64,000 nt of DNA from an uncultured Eubacteriales bacterium (lineage in GTDB: Bacteria > Bacillota > Clostridia > Oscillospirales > Butyricicoccaceae). Position 1 is the stretch's first letter, and each line of letters begins with the position of its first letter. Under the pieces are notes generated by a model. It was not told the origin of the DNA. It was given only the letters and a program-made list of their open reading frames with translations, and ran no database searches. Positions 1-8,624 of this stretch are shown one piece after another. The stretch is taken from assembly GCA_934395135.1 (NCBI GenBank), contig CAKRRK010000005.1, forward strand, positions 1 through 64,000, written 5' to 3'. Made by a program: the position numbers and the translations under genes.

Positions 1-1044
1 TGCCTGCACCGCTTCTTGTGACATCTTTTTTATGGGCGTATTCATTGTAAATCCATATTTTTTGCCTAACGCTTCGTAATACATGTAGGAAATAGTTCCC
101 TTTTCCGCGGTCGACCATCCGCTGGCGACAATGGCACCTTTGCTGAGAGAGAGGTTTTTATTGGGAACCACAAGTTCCGGATCCACTTTTAAGGATACAC
201 CAAGTCCGGTGCACTCCGGACATGCACCATAAGGATTATTAAAGGAAAACATTCGCGGCGTTAACTCAGAAATGCTGATCCCGCAATCTGGGCAGGCATA
301 ATTCTGTGAAAACAGGACCTCTTCCCTCCCAATGATATCTGCAATAACGAGGCCGCCGGAAAGATTCGCCGCAGCTTCTACAGAATCGGTCAGCCTGGAA
401 CGAATATCCTCACGTATTACCAGTCGGTCAATTACAATTTCGATATTGTGTTTTTTATTTTTTTCCAGAACAATATCTTCGCTGACATCATAAATATTCC
501 CATCGACCCGTACCCGGATATAGCCGCTTTTTTTCGCGTCGGCAATGACTTTTTGATGCTCACCTTTTCGCCTGCGAACAACCGGCGCCAAAATCTGTAC
601 CTTTGTTCCGGTATCATAGTCCATAATCTTGTCTACAATCTGATCCACCGTTTGTTGTTTGATCTCTTTTCCACACACCGGGCAATGCGGTATCCCGATT
701 CTTGCCCACAAAAGACGCAGATAATCATAAATCTCCGTTACCGTTCCTACCGTGGATCTAGGATTTTTGGATGTAGTTTTCTGGTCAATGGAAATAGAAG
801 GGGATAAGCCCTCGATATATTCAACATCCGGCTTGTCCATCTGTCCCAAAAACTGTCTGGCATAAGAGGACAACGATTCCACATATCTACGCTGGCCTTC
901 CGCGTAAATTGTATCAAACGCCAGGGATGATTTTCCCGAACCGGATACCCCGGTCATTACCACAAGCTTATCCCGTGGAATGGAAACATCTACATTTTTC
1001 AGATTATGCTCTTTCGCACCTTTGATGCGAATATAGTCATGCAT
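1..1044 (-). CDS. uvrA: UvrABC excinuclease ATPase subunit A (5' part, cut by window edge)
   Basis: Damage-recognition ATPase of nucleotide excision repair, acting with UvrB on DNA. 348 codons are visible from ATG 1042-1044; the rest runs off the left edge. Seen: Walker A GVSGSGKSSLAFD about 30 residues in, the UvrA block RRYVESLSSYARQFLGQM, and CxxC pairs (CPVCG, CPDC, CPEC) of the zinc modules. The start lies two bases after the uvrB stop, and its GGAGG ribosome site lies inside the end of uvrB, so the genes form a tightly coupled uvrB-uvrA operon transcribed leftward. Confidence 0.97.
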   Translation of the reverse strand, partial: MHDYIRIKGAKEHNLKNVDVSIPRDKLVVMTGVSGSGKSSLAFDTIYAEGQRRYVESLSSYARQFLGQMDKPDVEYIEGLSPSISIDQKTTSKNPRSTVGTVTEIYDYLRLLWARIGIPHCPVCGKEIKQQTVDQIVDKIMDYDTGTKVQILAPVVRRRKGEHQKVIADAKKSGYIRVRVDGNIYDVSEDIVLEKNKKHNIEIVIDRLVIREDIRSRLTDSVEAAANLSGGLVIADIIGREEVLFSQNYACPDCGISISELTPRMFSFNNPYGACPECTGLGVSLKVDPELVVPNKNLSLSKGAIVASGWSTAEKGTISYMYYEALGKKYGFTMNTPIKKMSQEAVQA

Positions 1045-1046
1045 TT

Positions 1047-3002
1047 TTATTGTTCCTCCGTTAAAGCCCGAATCCGGTCACGAAGCTCTGCCGCAATTTC
1101 AAACTCCAGCATTCTTGCAGCATCCTTCATTTGTTTTGTAAGTTTTCGAATTTCCTCTTCGCGCTGTTTTTTGTTCATTCTTCGTTTCGAAGACGTCACA
1201 CTGTTTACGGAAATTTCAATAACGTCCTGAATGTCTTTCTGAATGGTTTTCGGCACGATATTATGCCGCATATTATATTCCATCTGAATTTTTCGGCGAC
1301 GTTCAGTTTCTTTTATTGCACGCTGCATAGAACCCGTAATAGTATCCGCATACATAATAACCGTGCCCTCAGCGTTTCGGGCCGCACGGCCAATGGTCTG
1401 AATCAACGAGGTTTCACTGCGCAGAAACCCTTCTTTGTCTGCATCCAGAATGGCGACCAAAGACACTTCCGGCAAATCCAATCCTTCCCGCAATAAATTG
1501 ATGCCTACCAGAACGTCAAATACACCCATGCGCAAATCCCGAATCAACTCCATGCGTTCAATGGTTTTGATATCATGGTGCAGATATCGAACCTTTAGTC
1601 CCACACCTTCCAAATAGACCGTCAGATCTTCAGCCATTTTCTTAGTCAGCGTCGTAATCAATACACGCTCATGTCTGGCAGTCCGCGCCGATATTTCGCC
1701 GATCAAGTCGTCAATTTGTCCTTCTACCGGCCGAACTGTCACCGCAGGATCCAGCAACCCGGTAGGCCGGATTACCTGTTCTGCAATCTGTCCGCTTCGG
1801 CTGCGTTCATACTCGGCCGGTGTTGCGCTGACATAAATCACTTGGTTTATCCTTTCGTTAAACTCTTCAAAATTTAACGGCCGGTTGTCCAAAGCGCTGG
1901 GAAGACGAAATCCATTGTCAATTAAGCTTTCCTTCCGCGCGCGGTCACCATGGTACATGGCGCGAACTTGTGGAATTGTCACATGCGATTCATCCACGAT
2001 GAGCAAAAAGTCTTTGGAAAAATAATCTAACAGCGTAAACGGCGCCGAACCAGGTCTTCGGCCGGACAATACTCTGGAATAATTCTCGATTCCGCTGCAA
2101 AAACCGATTTCCCGCATCATTTCTATGTCATACCTAGTCCGCTGTTCAATGCGCTGGGCTTCCAACAGCCGGTCATTGTCCTGAAAATAGCGAATACGCT
2201 CCTGCAATTCTTCTTCCAGTTCACAAATCGCATGTTCCATTTTATCCTTGGTTGTTACGTAATGGGAGGCCGGATAAATAGCGGTGTGCTGTAAATCCAT
2301 CGTTACAGCGCCGGTGACAATATTAATTTGAGAAATACGATCGATTTCATCCCCAAAGAACTCCACGCGAATGGCATAGTCTTCCACATTGGCCGGATGA
2401 ATTTCTACAACGTCTCCCCGCACGCGAAATCGATTGCGTTCAAAAGCCACATCATTTCGTTCATACTGAATATCAATCAATTTTTTCACCAGTTCGTCTC
2501 TGGTTTTTGTCATACCCGGCCGAAGGGATATAACCAGGTTCTTATAATCAATCGGGTCGCCCAGGGAATAAATACATGAAACGCTTGCCACGATAATAAC
2601 ATCCCTTCGTTCAAACAGGGCTGTTGTTGCAGAATGACGGAGACGGTCAATTTCATCGTTGATGGCAGAATCCTTCTCGATATAAGTATCAGTGGATGCA
2701 ATATATGCTTCCGGCTGATAATAATCATAATACGAAACAAAATATTCCACTGCATTCTTTGGGAAAAAACTTCTCAATTCTGTACAAAGCTGGGCGGCTA
2801 AAATTTTGTTATGCGCCAATACCAAGGTAGGCCGCTGCGTGCGTTCAATAAGATTTGCCATGGTAAACGTTTTTCCAGAACCGGTTACGCCCAAAAGCAC
2901 CTGTTCAGAAATGCCGTTTTCGATGCCTTCCGCAAGTTTGGATACTGCCGATTCCTGGTCGCCAGACATTTGATAGTCGCTTACAATTTTAAAATCGGCC
3001 AT
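1047..3002 (-). CDS. uvrB: UvrABC excinuclease subunit B
   Basis: Helicase-like subunit that receives damaged DNA from UvrA and recruits UvrC. 651 residues, normal for the family. Walker A GVTGSGKT at residues 38-45, the beta-hairpin block YYDYYQPEAYI near residue 90, the DESH box (VDESHVTIPQ) near residue 337, helicase motifs RGGLDLPEV-like (LREGLDLPEVSLVAILDADK) and QTIGRAARN, and a C-terminal UVR motif of about 40 residues ending the protein. First gene of the uvrB-uvrA unit; a clear sigma-A promoter lies 26 bases upstream. No LexA box was recognised by eye. Confidence 0.98.
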   Translation of the reverse strand: MADFKIVSDYQMSGDQESAVSKLAEGIENGISEQVLLGVTGSGKTFTMANLIERTQRPTLVLAHNKILAAQLCTELRSFFPKNAVEYFVSYYDYYQPEAYIASTDTYIEKDSAINDEIDRLRHSATTALFERRDVIIVASVSCIYSLGDPIDYKNLVISLRPGMTKTRDELVKKLIDIQYERNDVAFERNRFRVRGDVVEIHPANVEDYAIRVEFFGDEIDRISQINIVTGAVTMDLQHTAIYPASHYVTTKDKMEHAICELEEELQERIRYFQDNDRLLEAQRIEQRTRYDIEMMREIGFCSGIENYSRVLSGRRPGSAPFTLLDYFSKDFLLIVDESHVTIPQVRAMYHGDRARKESLIDNGFRLPSALDNRPLNFEEFNERINQVIYVSATPAEYERSRSGQIAEQVIRPTGLLDPAVTVRPVEGQIDDLIGEISARTARHERVLITTLTKKMAEDLTVYLEGVGLKVRYLHHDIKTIERMELIRDLRMGVFDVLVGINLLREGLDLPEVSLVAILDADKEGFLRSETSLIQTIGRAARNAEGTVIMYADTITGSMQRAIKETERRRKIQMEYNMRHNIVPKTIQKDIQDVIEISVNSVTSSKRRMNKKQREEEIRKLTKQMKDAARMLEFEIAAELRDRIRALTEEQ

Positions 3003-3027
3003 ATTGCCACCTGCCTTTCAAGAATAC

Positions 3028-3056
3028 ATTATACGCCATACTCTGTAAATAATCAA
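3028..3056 (-). promoter_or_regulatory. sigma-A promoter of uvrB-uvrA
   Basis: On the minus strand, -35 TTGATT (3051-3056), 17-base spacer and a perfect -10 TATAAT (3028-3033), 26 bases before the uvrB ATG. This separates uvrBA from the pilin-like genes upstream. Confidence 0.85.
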
Positions 3057-3077
3057 GAACAAATGTTTGTATATACA

Positions 3078-3115
3078 ACAGAAAACCTATATATCCAAAT
3101 ATATAGGTTTTCTGT
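3078..3115. terminator. perfect 17-bp hairpin between the pilin-like gene and uvrB
   Basis: Arms 3078-3094 and 3099-3115 are perfectly complementary with a CCAA loop. It sits directly after the stop of the pilin-like gene at 3118. The minus strand has no clean T run after the stem (the outer part of the stem is T-rich), so efficiency is uncertain, but position fits an intrinsic terminator. Confidence 0.7.
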
Positions 3116-3117
3116 TT

Positions 3118-3525
3118 TTATGAAATTATACTTAAGGAGTCATATGCAACCGGCTCGCCGGAGGGATTTGCCACCGTATAGGTACCATCATACAATTTAA
3201 AAGCGATCACTCTGCCATTTGCTCCGATTGTCAGTTCATAATCACTTTGAATGTTTCCGGGGATCATTTCCTGCACCGTTTGAGATACCGGATCTTCTCC
3301 GCCCTTAAACACCTGCGTCTGTTCTTTGATCTCAAGCCGACGCGCAGCATTCTCTGCCGTCAGATACACGGTTTTGGCTTCCGCCAGCAGATAATCCTGA
3401 TGTGCTTCTTCCCGATATGCCCGCAGAGACGGCACCATAACAAAATATAGCGCAACAATGACAACAATCGCCGCCAAAACCGCCATCCATGGAATTCCCT
3501 GCTTTTTTTCAACCGTCACTTTCAT
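3118..3525 (-). CDS. small membrane-anchored protein, possibly pilin-like
   Basis: 135 residues. A short basic start (MKVTVEKKQGIPW) is followed by one hydrophobic helix (residues about 14-32) and a hydrophilic domain that begins with a long amphipathic helix rich in Ala and Glu, then a beta-rich end. That layout is pilin/pseudopilin-like, but no GFxxxE prepilin cleavage motif is present. GGGAGG ribosome site in front of the ATG. It follows a second pilin-like gene by 10 bases, so the two are probably one operon. No homologue recognised; the function is not assigned. No assembly ATPase or prepilin peptidase is in the window. Confidence 0.75.
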   Translation of the reverse strand: MKVTVEKKQGIPWMAVLAAIVVIVALYFVMVPSLRAYREEAHQDYLLAEAKTVYLTAENAARRLEIKEQTQVFKGGEDPVSQTVQEMIPGNIQSDYELTIGANGRVIAFKLYDGTYTVANPSGEPVAYDSLSIIS

Positions 3526-3535
3526 AAACGCCTCC

Positions 3536-4021
3536 CTACCACTCGGTTTTCAGCTTATTGCCATCTTTGTATTGCGGATCCTGCCCCGGCAATATTCTGG
3601 TGGTGACATTTCTGCTTTGGGAAAATACACGATGTTCCGTAATATTTCCGTTTTCATCAATTCTGCTTCGAACCACGCAATCGCCGACGAAATAGCCTTT
3701 CTCCTCGTCATAATGATATAGGTCGATATTGCCCTCTACTTTGTCCGCAATATCTGATTGCGAAATAGCGTATCTCTTTTCAAACTGTTCGTTTTCATAC
3801 ACCCATACGGAGTTAAGATCATCGTTTCCCTGTTCTCCCACATAAGCAACAATTGCCGCATACGTTTCCAGCGCAACCGTCTGCTGCTCTGCAATCCGAT
3901 AATTCTTTGTAGGGTAAAAATAAAGCGGGGCAACAATCGCAGCAAAAACAGAAATAATGACTAATACAAGAATGATTTCTGTTGCGGTGGTCGGTCTTAT
4001 TAGTTTTATGTCCTTTTTCAT
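3536..4021 (-). CDS. type IV pilin-like protein with degenerate prepilin motif
   Basis: 161 residues. The N-terminus reads IRPTTATEIILVLVIISVFAAIVAP, which aligns with the class III prepilin signature (GFTLIELLVVIAI) including the Glu at about +5, but lacks the usual Gly before the cleavage site. After the helix comes the typical Y/R-rich linker and a mixed soluble domain. First gene of a two-gene unit with the 135-residue protein; it has its own sigma-A promoter overlapping the murD stop. Inferred to be a pseudopilin or minor pilin; alternative is an unrelated single-pass membrane protein. Confidence 0.75.
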   Translation of the reverse strand: MKKDIKLIRPTTATEIILVLVIISVFAAIVAPLYFYPTKNYRIAEQQTVALETYAAIVAYVGEQGNDDLNSVWVYENEQFEKRYAISQSDIADKVEGNIDLYHYDEEKGYFVGDCVVRSRIDENGNITEHRVFSQSRNVTTRILPGQDPQYKDGNKLKTEW

Positions 4022-4103
4022 ATCTACCTCATCATCCGATGGAAATGTCCTGTCGTTTCTTCGATTGCAGGTTTTTTCCTTTTTGCAAAAACTACTCTAT
4101 TTT

Positions 4104-4132
4104 ATTATACATGATTCCAGATCCAAAATCAA
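4104..4132 (-). promoter_or_regulatory. sigma-A promoter of the pilin-like pair
   Basis: Minus strand -35 TTGATT (4127-4132), 17-base spacer, -10 TATAAT (4104-4109). The -35 overlaps the last codon of murD, so the pair can be expressed separately from murD. Confidence 0.8.
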
Positions 4133-5517
4133 ACAGAAAACGACAGTACAATCTTTTTAAAACAATTTCCTCTCTGCGCAAAATTTTGAAAGCGGTCAAA
4201 GGATGCGCTGGCGGGAGAGAGCAGCACAATATCCCCTTCTGCTGCAGCATCTCTCGCAAAACAAACCGCATCATAAAATTCCTGGAACTCTGTAATCGGA
4301 ATCGGATGTTCTGCAAAACCCGCTGCGCTTTCCGTAGCTCTCTGAATCAGCGGAGCTGTTGGTCCTACTAAAATCAACCGCTTCACATGGGCTAAAATTT
4401 CGGGGCCTATCACATCATATGGTATCTTTTTATCATATCCTCCGGCAATCAAAATTACCTTTTGCGAAAAAGACCGAAGTCCGGCAATGGTTCGCGTTGG
4501 GCTGGAGGCGATGGAATCGTTATAATACCGAACCCCATTGAATTCCCGCACCAATTCAATCCGGTGTTCCACGCCGCCAAAATTTTTGGCAACGGAGAAA
4601 ATATCATCCGTTGATACAAACCGAGCGCAGACTGCCGCCGCCGTCATATAATTTGCCACGTTGTGCCGCCCCGGAATTTTAATATCCGAAACGCGCATAA
4701 TTGTTTCAGCATTGCCATCTTTCGCCAAGCAAATGTTGCTTCCTGCCAGAAAAACGCCATTTTGCACCGGCTTTTCCATGGAAAACTGCAGCAGGGTCAC
4801 CCCGCTTTCCGGCTGGAAAGCGGACGAAATTGCATCGTCCGCATTCAGGACCAAAGTATCCCCCGCAGACTGATGCAAAAAAATATTTTTTTTGGCTCCG
4901 ATATATTCTTCCATATCTTTATGCACATCGAGGTGGTTCGGAGCAAGGTTTGTAATTGCCGCGATATTGGGGCTTTTTTGCATCGTCATCAATTGAAAAG
5001 AGGAAAGTTCTACAATCGCAAAATCTTCCGGCTTCATTGCCGGAACCTTTGCCAGAAGCGGTGTTCCAATATTTCCGCCCAAATGGCATGTATATCCACT
5101 CTTCTTTAAAATTTCATAAATTAATGTAGTCGTTGTAGTTTTTCCGTCAGAACCGGTTACCGCAATGATTTTACAAGGACATACTGCAAAAAAAGCTTCC
5201 ATTTCACTGGTGATGATGCTGCCATTGTCTCTGGCCGCCTGCAGTGCCGGATTCTCCGGATGCATCCCGGGTGTACGGAAAATATATTCGCCCGTCAAAT
5301 TGGAAAGATAGTTTTCTCCCAACGCAAACGAAACGCCCAGCGCGGTCAATTCTGGGTATACATCTCCTAAAGCCTCCGCGCTTTTTTTATCGCAGGCGGT
5401 AACTCTAGCGCCATAGCGCACAAGCAGCCGGATTAAAGGGACATTACTCACACCAACGCCTATGACGGTAATGTCCTTTTTCCGAAACTTTTCAAAATAT
5501 TCGTCAAATGCCGTCAT
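4129..5517 (-). CDS. murD: UDP-N-acetylmuramoyl-L-alanine--D-glutamate ligase
   Basis: Cytoplasmic Mur ligase that adds D-Glu to UDP-MurNAc-L-Ala in peptidoglycan synthesis. 462 residues, normal length. N-terminal Rossmann-like UDP-binding domain (VIGVGVSNVPLIRLL near residue 20), ATP-binding loop AVTGSDGKTTTT near residue 118, central NLAPNHLDVH block, and C-terminal domain with YYNDSIASSPT and LILVGPTA. Start ATG preceded by TTGGAGG. It stands alone rather than in a dcw cluster; its promoter lies between it and the divergent rnpB. Confidence 0.96.
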   Translation of the reverse strand: MTAFDEYFEKFRKKDITVIGVGVSNVPLIRLLVRYGARVTACDKKSAEALGDVYPELTALGVSFALGENYLSNLTGEYIFRTPGMHPENPALQAARDNGSIITSEMEAFFAVCPCKIIAVTGSDGKTTTTTLIYEILKKSGYTCHLGGNIGTPLLAKVPAMKPEDFAIVELSSFQLMTMQKSPNIAAITNLAPNHLDVHKDMEEYIGAKKNIFLHQSAGDTLVLNADDAISSAFQPESGVTLLQFSMEKPVQNGVFLAGSNICLAKDGNAETIMRVSDIKIPGRHNVANYMTAAAVCARFVSTDDIFSVAKNFGGVEHRIELVREFNGVRYYNDSIASSPTRTIAGLRSFSQKVILIAGGYDKKIPYDVIGPEILAHVKRLILVGPTAPLIQRATESAAGFAEHPIPITEFQEFYDAVCFARDAAAEGDIVLLSPASASFDRFQNFAQRGNCFKKIVLSFSV

Positions 5518-5543
5518 CTTTTTTCCTCCAAATTATATAATAG

Positions 5544-5572
5544 ATTTTACCTCGTACCACCTATAAATTCAA
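5544..5572 (-). promoter_or_regulatory. sigma-A promoter of murD
   Basis: Minus strand -35 TTGAAT (5567-5572), 17-base spacer, -10 TAAAAT (5544-5549), back to back with the rnpB promoter on the other strand. Confidence 0.65.
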
Positions 5573-5590
5573 GAGCCGGCACCATTTTAT

Positions 5591-5619
5591 TTGACAATGG
5601 CGCAAAACTATAGCATAAT
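5591..5619 (+). promoter_or_regulatory. sigma-A promoter of rnpB
   Basis: Perfect -35 TTGACA (5591-5596), 17-base spacer, -10 CATAAT (5614-5619). The expected start falls about 7 bases later, at the P1 helix of RNase P RNA. Confidence 0.85.
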
Positions 5620-5625
5620 ATACGC

Positions 5626-5963
5626 GTGAGTAAGCTTAACAATCGCGCAGTTTTGCTGTGAGGAAAGTCCGAGCTGCACAGAGCAGGATAGCAGATAACG
5701 TCTGCCGGAGGCGACTCCAGGACAAGTGCAACAGAAATAAACCGCCGTTGCAGCCGCAAGGGTAAGGGTGGAAAGGCGAGGTAAGAGCTCACCGCTTCCC
5801 TGGGTAACCCGGGAAGCCTGTAAACTCTATCCGCAGCAACACCAGCTTGGGAACCCCAGGGTTTGCTCGACTCATTCCCAGAAAGGTGGCTAGAGACATA
5901 TGGCGACATATGTACCAGATAGATGATTGTTCAACGACAGAACTCGGCTTACCGCTTGCTCAC
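5626..5963 (+). ncRNA. rnpB: RNase P RNA (M1-type ribozyme)
   Basis: Catalytic RNA that matures tRNA 5' ends. Seen: the 5' signature GAGGAAAGTCCGAGC at about 5660-5674 and the 3' signature ACAGAACTCGGCTTA near 5938-5952. The ends pair: GTGAGTAAGC at 5626-5635 with GCTTGCTCAC at 5954-5963 (helix P1, one G-U). Length about 338 nt. Followed by a strong terminator. An open frame on the opposite strand across this gene is an artefact. Confidence 0.95.
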
Positions 5964-5972
5964 ATTTTTTAT

Positions 5973-6006
5973 AAAAAGCAGCCAATTTGTATTTGGCTGC
6001 TTTTTT
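5973..6006. terminator. bidirectional terminator between rnpB and copA
   Basis: Arms 5973-5985 and 5993-6005 (AAAAAGCAGCCAA with its complement) with T runs on both strands; serves the converging rnpB and copper ATPase genes. Confidence 0.9.
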
Positions 6007-6047
6007 ATGCTTTCTGAAAATATTCCAAATGTTTCTGCGTACCTCTG

Positions 6048-6257
6048 TTATTCGATGGAAGATACCTCAAATCCCAATCCCGTGACGGCATCGGATAATT
6101 GTTTGTCACTCACGGTAGCGTTTATCGTTACGACAGCTTTTTTCTCTTCCAGATTGACTTGGGCAGACGTAACTCCTTCCAGACTATTCAGCGCTTTTTC
6201 CACGCTCATCCTGCAATGATTACAGCTCATACCATTGATATAAATATTTTTTTCCAT
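6048..6257 (-). other. possible internally initiated CopZ (69 residues) inside copA
   Basis: In frame with copA. ATG at 6255-6257 begins a self-contained HMA domain starting MEKNIYINGMSCNHC. The minus strand carries TGAGG at 6266-6270, 8 bases before this ATG, a spacing typical of a working ribosome site. Inferred dual product; not proven. Confidence 0.45.
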
Positions 6258-8615
6258 GACGTTTTCCTCACTTTTTATTCTTCTTTCTTCTATTATAACA
6301 GATGTGCGTTGTCCATCGGGCTTTGAAGCCGGCTGCATTTTGTGCGCAAACGAAGGGTGAAATCCACGAAGCCGAAGTGCATTCAACACAACGCATACCG
6401 AACTGAGGCTCATCGCCGCAGAGGCAAGCATAGGGTTCAAGGTAATTGAAAACGGAAGATACAATACGCCGGCCGCTACCGGAATACCAATTGTATTATA
6501 AAAAAATGCCCAAAAAAGATTCATTCGGATGTTGCGTATGACGGCATTGCTCAATTCCACTGCAGAAACTGCGTCAATCAGCTCGTTCCGAATTAAAACG
6601 ATATCGGCCGATTCGATGGCAATATCGGTCCCGGCTCCAATGGCAACACCGACGTCTGCGCGCATAAGCGCCGGCGCATCGTTAATGCCATCGCCTACCA
6701 TCATCACAGTCTCTCCCTTTTCCTGCAGGGAACGGATGACGTTTTCTTTTTCCGCCGGAAGCACGTCGGAAATCACCTCGTCGGCCTGAACCTGTTCCTT
6801 GATGGCCTGGGCAGTCATGCGGTTATCTCCAGTCAGCATAATAACTTTTTTGTTTAATTTTTTGAAACTTTCAATGGCATGCCGACTGGTTTGCTTTACA
6901 CGGTCCGCAACTGCGACAATCCCCGCCAAAGTTCCATCCAAAGCAAAGTATAGTACCGTTTTCCCTTGCGCTTTTAACCTTTGCGCCATATCTTCGGCAA
7001 GTGAGATTTCAATCCCTTTTTGTTTCATCAACGACGCATTTCCCGCCAAAACAGCTTTTTCAGAAATTTTAGCTGCAATTCCCATTCCTGTCATAGAAGA
7101 AAATTGGTCTGTTTTCTGCAGCGCAATGCCTTTGTCTTTTGCGTATTCTACGACTGCTGCCGCTAGCGGATGCTCCGACATGGTTTCCGCGGACGCCGCA
7201 AGGGATAAAAATGCAGACTCTTCCATTCTATGAAAAACAGTTATGTCCGTGACATAAGGTCTTCCTTCCGTTATGGTGCCGGTTTTGTCCAGCACTACCG
7301 TGGTAACTTTGTGAGCGGTCTCCAGTGCTTCGGCAGATTTTATCAGGATTCCATTTTCCGCACCTTTGCCGGTGCCAACCATAATGGCCACCGGCGTTGC
7401 CAGACCCAATGCGCAGGGGCATGAAATAACCAACACAGAAATTGCCAAAGACAGGGAAAATTCCACCGTATGACCGGCCAGCATCCAGATAACAGCGGTT
7501 CCAAGGGCAATCAGCATAACCAGGGGAACAAAAATACCACTAATCTTATCAGCCAGCCGGGAAATAGGTGCTTTGGAAGAAGACGCTTCTTCCACAAGCT
7601 GAATAATTTTGGCAATGGTAGTATCCTCTCCCACGCTGGTTGCCTGCATGCGGATATACCCATTTTGATTCACAGTGGCGCTAATCACCGCGTCGCCCTG
7701 TACCTTCTGAACCGGAATGCTTTCACCGGTAATGGCAGATTGGTCAACGTATGTTTCGCCGAACACCACCGTACCGTCAACGGGAATGCTTTCTCCTGAT
7801 TTTATTATCAGAATATCGCCCTTTCGAATGTCGGATACCGCAACGGTTTTCTCTGTTCCATCCTCCGACAGAAGGGTCGCCGTATCCGGTGTCAGATCCA
7901 TCAACTTTTTGATGGCATCCGATGTCTTTCCTTTGGATCTTGTCTCTAGATATTTCCCCAAAGTAATTAACGTTAAAATCATAGAAGCCGATTCAAAGTA
8001 CAGGTTGTGAGAATATTGCATCACAACATCCATATTCTGATGCCCTAATCCATATTGGATCCTGAAAATTGCAATCACACCGTAAATTACCGCCGCCAGA
8101 GACCCAATGGCAATCAGTGAATCCATATTTGGCGCTCGTTTCAACAGGCTCTTCAAACCTTTTTCATAGTATACCCGATTGACAAACATAACCGGCAGGA
8201 CTAGGAGAAATTGCGCAAAAGCAAAATTGGCCGCGTTTTTTATGCCCTGCAGCCCCGGAATGCCGGGAAGCCCGACCATATCATGCATTGCAATATACAT
8301 CAGCGGAAGCAAAAAACAAACCGATGTGATAAATCTCTTTTTTAAATTTTGCTCTGCGGAAACTTCTGCGTCTGCTTCCAGGTGAGACGGCTTTTGACCA
8401 GCCGGCGTGATTCCATACCCAATTTTCTGCACAGTCTGTACAATTGTCTGTTCGGACAGCGCGTTTTCATCAAACTCAACGGACATCGTATTGGCCAGCA
8501 GATTCACTGCCACTTTAAAAACGCCGTCAAGCTTTCCTACATTTCGTTCAATGCTGGCAGAGCATGCGGAGCAGCTCATACCCGTAATATCATACTTTTT
8601 TTGCAAAGCAGCCAC
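6048..8615 (-). CDS. copA: copper-translocating P1B ATPase with C-terminal CopZ-like domain
   Basis: Cytoplasmic-membrane Cu(I) exporter. 855 residues. N-terminal HMA domain with CSAC at residues 15-18, transmembrane helices, actuator block ITGESIPV, CPC metal site (SCPCALGLATP), phosphorylation motif DKTGT, SEHPLA and GDGINDAPAL. Unusually, a second HMA domain with CNHC is fused after the last helices (residues about 787-855); it looks like a complete CopZ chaperone. An internal ATG (6255-6257) with TGAGG 8 bases before it could yield free CopZ. The annotated GTG start is close to its ribosome site; a TTG at 8606 is spaced better. No copper riboswitch or CsoR gene seen. Confidence 0.95.
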   Translation of the reverse strand: MAALQKKYDITGMSCSACSASIERNVGKLDGVFKVAVNLLANTMSVEFDENALSEQTIVQTVQKIGYGITPAGQKPSHLEADAEVSAEQNLKKRFITSVCFLLPLMYIAMHDMVGLPGIPGLQGIKNAANFAFAQFLLVLPVMFVNRVYYEKGLKSLLKRAPNMDSLIAIGSLAAVIYGVIAIFRIQYGLGHQNMDVVMQYSHNLYFESASMILTLITLGKYLETRSKGKTSDAIKKLMDLTPDTATLLSEDGTEKTVAVSDIRKGDILIIKSGESIPVDGTVVFGETYVDQSAITGESIPVQKVQGDAVISATVNQNGYIRMQATSVGEDTTIAKIIQLVEEASSSKAPISRLADKISGIFVPLVMLIALGTAVIWMLAGHTVEFSLSLAISVLVISCPCALGLATPVAIMVGTGKGAENGILIKSAEALETAHKVTTVVLDKTGTITEGRPYVTDITVFHRMEESAFLSLAASAETMSEHPLAAAVVEYAKDKGIALQKTDQFSSMTGMGIAAKISEKAVLAGNASLMKQKGIEISLAEDMAQRLKAQGKTVLYFALDGTLAGIVAVADRVKQTSRHAIESFKKLNKKVIMLTGDNRMTAQAIKEQVQADEVISDVLPAEKENVIRSLQEKGETVMMVGDGINDAPALMRADVGVAIGAGTDIAIESADIVLIRNELIDAVSAVELSNAVIRNIRMNLFWAFFYNTIGIPVAAGVLYLPFSITLNPMLASAAMSLSSVCVVLNALRLRGFHPSFAHKMQPASKPDGQRTSVIIEERRIKSEENVMEKNIYINGMSCNHCRMSVEKALNSLEGVTSAQVNLEEKKAVVTINATVSDKQLSDAVTGLGFEVSSIE

Positions 8616-8624
8616 TTCCCCTCT

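Noticed and set aside
5551..5562. T-box-like GGTGGTACGAGG upstream of murD
   Set aside because: Lacks the ACCGCGG core and there is no room for a stem I or specifier between it and the rnpB promoter; it lies in the promoter spacer.
5547..5909. 120-residue open frame on the minus strand
   Set aside because: It lies antisense across the RNase P RNA gene and has no recognisable protein features.
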